Translations under genes and position numbers: made by a program
Part shown: piece after piece, positions 62,328 through 64,000 of the stretch
Layout of the letters: the number at the start of each line of letters is the position of its first letter
How positions within the stretch are numbered: the stretch's first letter is position 1
Notes under the pieces: generated by a model
Told to the model about the DNA's origin: nothing
Databases searched by the model: none
What the model saw: the letters and a program-made list of their open reading frames with translations, nothing else
Assembly: GCF_901538265.1 (NCBI RefSeq)
Contig: NZ_LR593886.1
Coordinates: 4,857,738 to 4,921,737 of the forward strand
Length of the DNA stretch: 64,000 nt
Source of the DNA: Gemmata massiliana
GTDB taxonomy: Bacteria; Planctomycetota; Planctomycetia; Gemmatales; Gemmataceae
Direction of reading: 5' to 3'

Positions 62328-63773
62328 TTAGCTTTGGGGTTTCTCACGAGGCTGCTTTGTCTTCGTCTTCTCTTTCTCCGGCTCCTTCTTCTCGGTCGGG
62401 GCCGGGCTTGAATCGAAGTTGATGTATCCACCGAGCCAAGCCACGAGCAGGCCGAACGCCGTCAGGTGCATACACAGTCCGATCACGATCAACAATTTTG
62501 AACGGTTTTTGTCTTTTTTGGATAATCCCTTCCGTCGCGTGGGCTTCGCGTCAGTTTCGGACGTGGCGTCGGCAAAGGCATCAGGGTTCACCCCCCACCC
62601 GTCCGGTTCCGGGGGCGCGACCGGCACCGCCACGGGCAGCGCGGTGTCTCGAATGACCGGTACCGTGGTCACCGATGAGATTGGCACGGCCATTGGGACT
62701 GCCGGGGGCGGGGGAAGGGTTCCCGCGCGGCAGAACGGAGCCAACACGTCTTGTACTTCCTGAGCTGTCTGGGGGCGGTCCTCCGGTCGCTTGGCGATCA
62801 TCCGCATGACGAGCGCGGCGAGATCGGGAGGGAGGTCTGGTCGCAGTTTGGAGAGCGGAACTGCTTCGGCGGAGTGGATCTTGGTCGCGAGTTCATTCGG
62901 GGTGTTGGCAGTGTGTGGCGCCCGTCCCGCGAGCATTAGGTAGAGGGACGCGCCCAAACCGTAAATATCGCCGCGCGCATCGTAACTGTTACTGTCCACA
63001 CTTTCAGGGGAAAGGTACGCCAAAACGTCGGGTGTGCGCGAATTCTGAGCGGTCAGCGCGTGCGCCGGGATCAGTCCCGTTTCGGCCAGTTTCACGATCG
63101 CGTTGTGAGCGGGTCGGCGCTTCGTTGTTCCGTCGGGGTAGGCTTTCGTCGTAAGCGGGCCGACGATTATTAACCCTGGTCGAACTTCGCCGTGCCACCC
63201 GCCGCGATCGTGGATTGTGCGGAGCGCGGACGCGATAGCCCAGCCGTATTCCGCCGCGAGGAACCCCGGCATAGCCCCGCCGATCTCGATCAGGAGCGAA
63301 CCGAGGTCCGTCGAGTCGGTCGGCTGGTCGAGTACCGCGTAAGCTTCCCCACGATATTCCCCGGCATCCAGGAGCGGGAGAAGGTTGGCGTGCGGGAGCA
63401 TCCCGAAGGTACGCGCGCGGTTGATGACACCCGAATTAGACGAGTTGCCGAAAGCGCTTGTGTTCAACCGCCGTAGGACGACCGGAGTGCGTAGCGACGG
63501 GTGAAGAGCCCGGTACGCGGTTCCCCCCGGGCACGGCCCGATTTTGTCAACCACGGGGTAGTTGGCGAAGCTTAAATCCTGCCCGCGCCCCTCGCGGATC
63601 GCGTCAGCTTGATACTGAGTAAGAACGCCTTTTTCGAGCAAGTACGAACACAGTGCGGTGAGGTCGGTTTGGGGGGCGTCGGGCTGGCGAATGATCTGCT
63701 CCACCTGATCGGGGAACAGTACACGGTTTGCTTTTGCGTCGTTGAAAAAACTGGCAATTGAATCGGAGGGCAT
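62328..63773 (-). CDS. Protein kinase-like protein, probable pseudokinase
   Basis: This 481-residue protein has the same N-terminal 70-residue helical domain as the kinase at 23852 (LLEKGVLTQYQADAIREG matches LVREGLLTRFQAKQFLAG). The kinase-like domain (about 75-350) has lost key residues: the glycine loop reads IGPCPGGTAYRA, VALK is VVLRRL with no lysine, HRD/K is WHGEVRPGLI, and DFG is AETGL; LSPES and DIYGLGASLYLMLAGR remain. A membrane helix lies near 432-458 (IVIGLCMHLTAFGLLVAWLG), with a short Lys-rich tail. It is expected to be a catalytically dead scaffold. ATG 63773 is chosen; its ribosome site is weak. Confidence 0.82.
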   Translation of the reverse strand: MPSDSIASFFNDAKANRVLFPDQVEQIIRQPDAPQTDLTALCSYLLEKGVLTQYQADAIREGRGQDLSFANYPVVDKIGPCPGGTAYRALHPSLRTPVVLRRLNTSAFGNSSNSGVINRARTFGMLPHANLLPLLDAGEYRGEAYAVLDQPTDSTDLGSLLIEIGGAMPGFLAAEYGWAIASALRTIHDRGGWHGEVRPGLIIVGPLTTKAYPDGTTKRRPAHNAIVKLAETGLIPAHALTAQNSRTPDVLAYLSPESVDSNSYDARGDIYGLGASLYLMLAGRAPHTANTPNELATKIHSAEAVPLSKLRPDLPPDLAALVMRMIAKRPEDRPQTAQEVQDVLAPFCRAGTLPPPPAVPMAVPISSVTTVPVIRDTALPVAVPVAPPEPDGWGVNPDAFADATSETDAKPTRRKGLSKKDKNRSKLLIVIGLCMHLTAFGLLVAWLGGYINFDSSPAPTEKKEPEKEKTKTKQPREKPQS

Positions 63774-63863
63774 CGGGTAACCCAGGGATGAGCGGCGCAG
63801 GCAGGTACGAGTTATTCTAGCGTGCAGAACCGACTTCAAAAGTCAAAATAGGCAAGAACGTCG

Positions 63864-64000
63864 CTACCAACGGGCCACCCATTCGCTCCATGTCACTCGA
63901 CGGGCGAGCGCCCCGGCACCTTGTTCTGGCCCCGCTTCGGTCGTGCGTTCACGGGTATCGAACCGCGCGGCGGCGGCCATATCGAGAAGTCCCCGCAAGG
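63864..64000 (-). CDS. C-terminal end of an unidentified gene (cut by window end)
   Basis: On the minus strand the frame from the window edge to a TAG at 63866-63864 gives 45 residues with coding-like codon use (LLDMAAAARFDTRERTTEAG, then RRVTWSEWVARW). The other two frames of this strand also reach stops and look less protein-like. The start and most of the gene are outside the window, so no product can be named. Confidence 0.45.
   Translation of the reverse strand, partial: LRGLLDMAAAARFDTRERTTEAGPEQGAGALARRVTWSEWVARW

Overview
The window looks like chromosomal DNA of a planctomycete close to Gemmata (family Gemmataceae). Supporting signs are high GC content, several DUF1559 prepilin-like proteins, a TIGR02996-type leucine-rich repeat protein, Ser/Thr kinases with membrane anchors and extra domains, ECF sigma factors fused to large membrane/sensor C-termini (one with WD40 repeats), and a FecR/ECF pair. 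I saw no rRNA, tRNA, CRISPR array, transposase or phage gene. Gene assignments come from motifs and known family architecture, because no database search was possible.

Layout. 1-2.5 kb: end of gltB and complete gltD (glutamate synthase), closed by a strong terminator hairpin. 3-13.7 kb: a six-gene locus made of a circularly permuted ATP-grasp protein, an alpha-E protein, a transglutaminase-DUF2126 protein, a second ATP-grasp fused to alpha-E, a second transglutaminase, and a convergent zinc metallopeptidase. This is the most system-like region and resembles the predicted amidoligase/peptide-tagging operons of the literature. 14-19 kb: a polysaccharide-export lipoprotein and a giant AsmA/TamB-like protein, then divergently a PiT phosphate transporter. 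20-27.5 kb: a secreted glycosidase-like protein, a small ATP-grasp protein, and a 1218-residue Ser/Thr kinase ending in a sialate-esterase-like domain.

27.6-34 kb (minus strand): an ECF sigma factor fused to secretin-N-like domains, two secreted proteins, a TIGR02996/LRR protein and a small hypothetical protein. 34-38.3 kb: a zinc-finger/membrane/LRR gene that appears split by one missing base. 38.4-43.5 kb (minus): lipoprotein, DUF1559 protein, FecR-type anti-sigma plus ECF sigma factor, Mrp ATPase and DUF971 protein. 43.7-46 kb: an ECF-WD40 fusion. 46-49.7 kb (minus): PKD protein, tandem paralogous membrane proteins and a small secreted protein. 50-55 kb: a PYROXD2-like oxidoreductase and a DUF1559/lipoprotein/DUF1559 cassette. 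55-64 kb: housekeeping and miscellaneous genes (RluA-type pseudouridine synthase, dapF, a GT87-like membrane protein, trpC, a sugar-phosphate isomerase-like protein, a pseudokinase) and the tail of one more gene.

The strongest unexplained signals are: (1) the duplicated ATP-grasp/alpha-E/transglutaminase locus with its peptidase; (2) a near-consensus internal Shine-Dalgarno site followed by an in-frame ATG at exactly the sigma/effector junction in both unrelated-looking ECF fusion genes, suggesting a second, membrane-anchored product; (3) the kinase-esterase fusion; (4) the apparent single-base frameshift in a C run in the zinc-finger/LRR gene.
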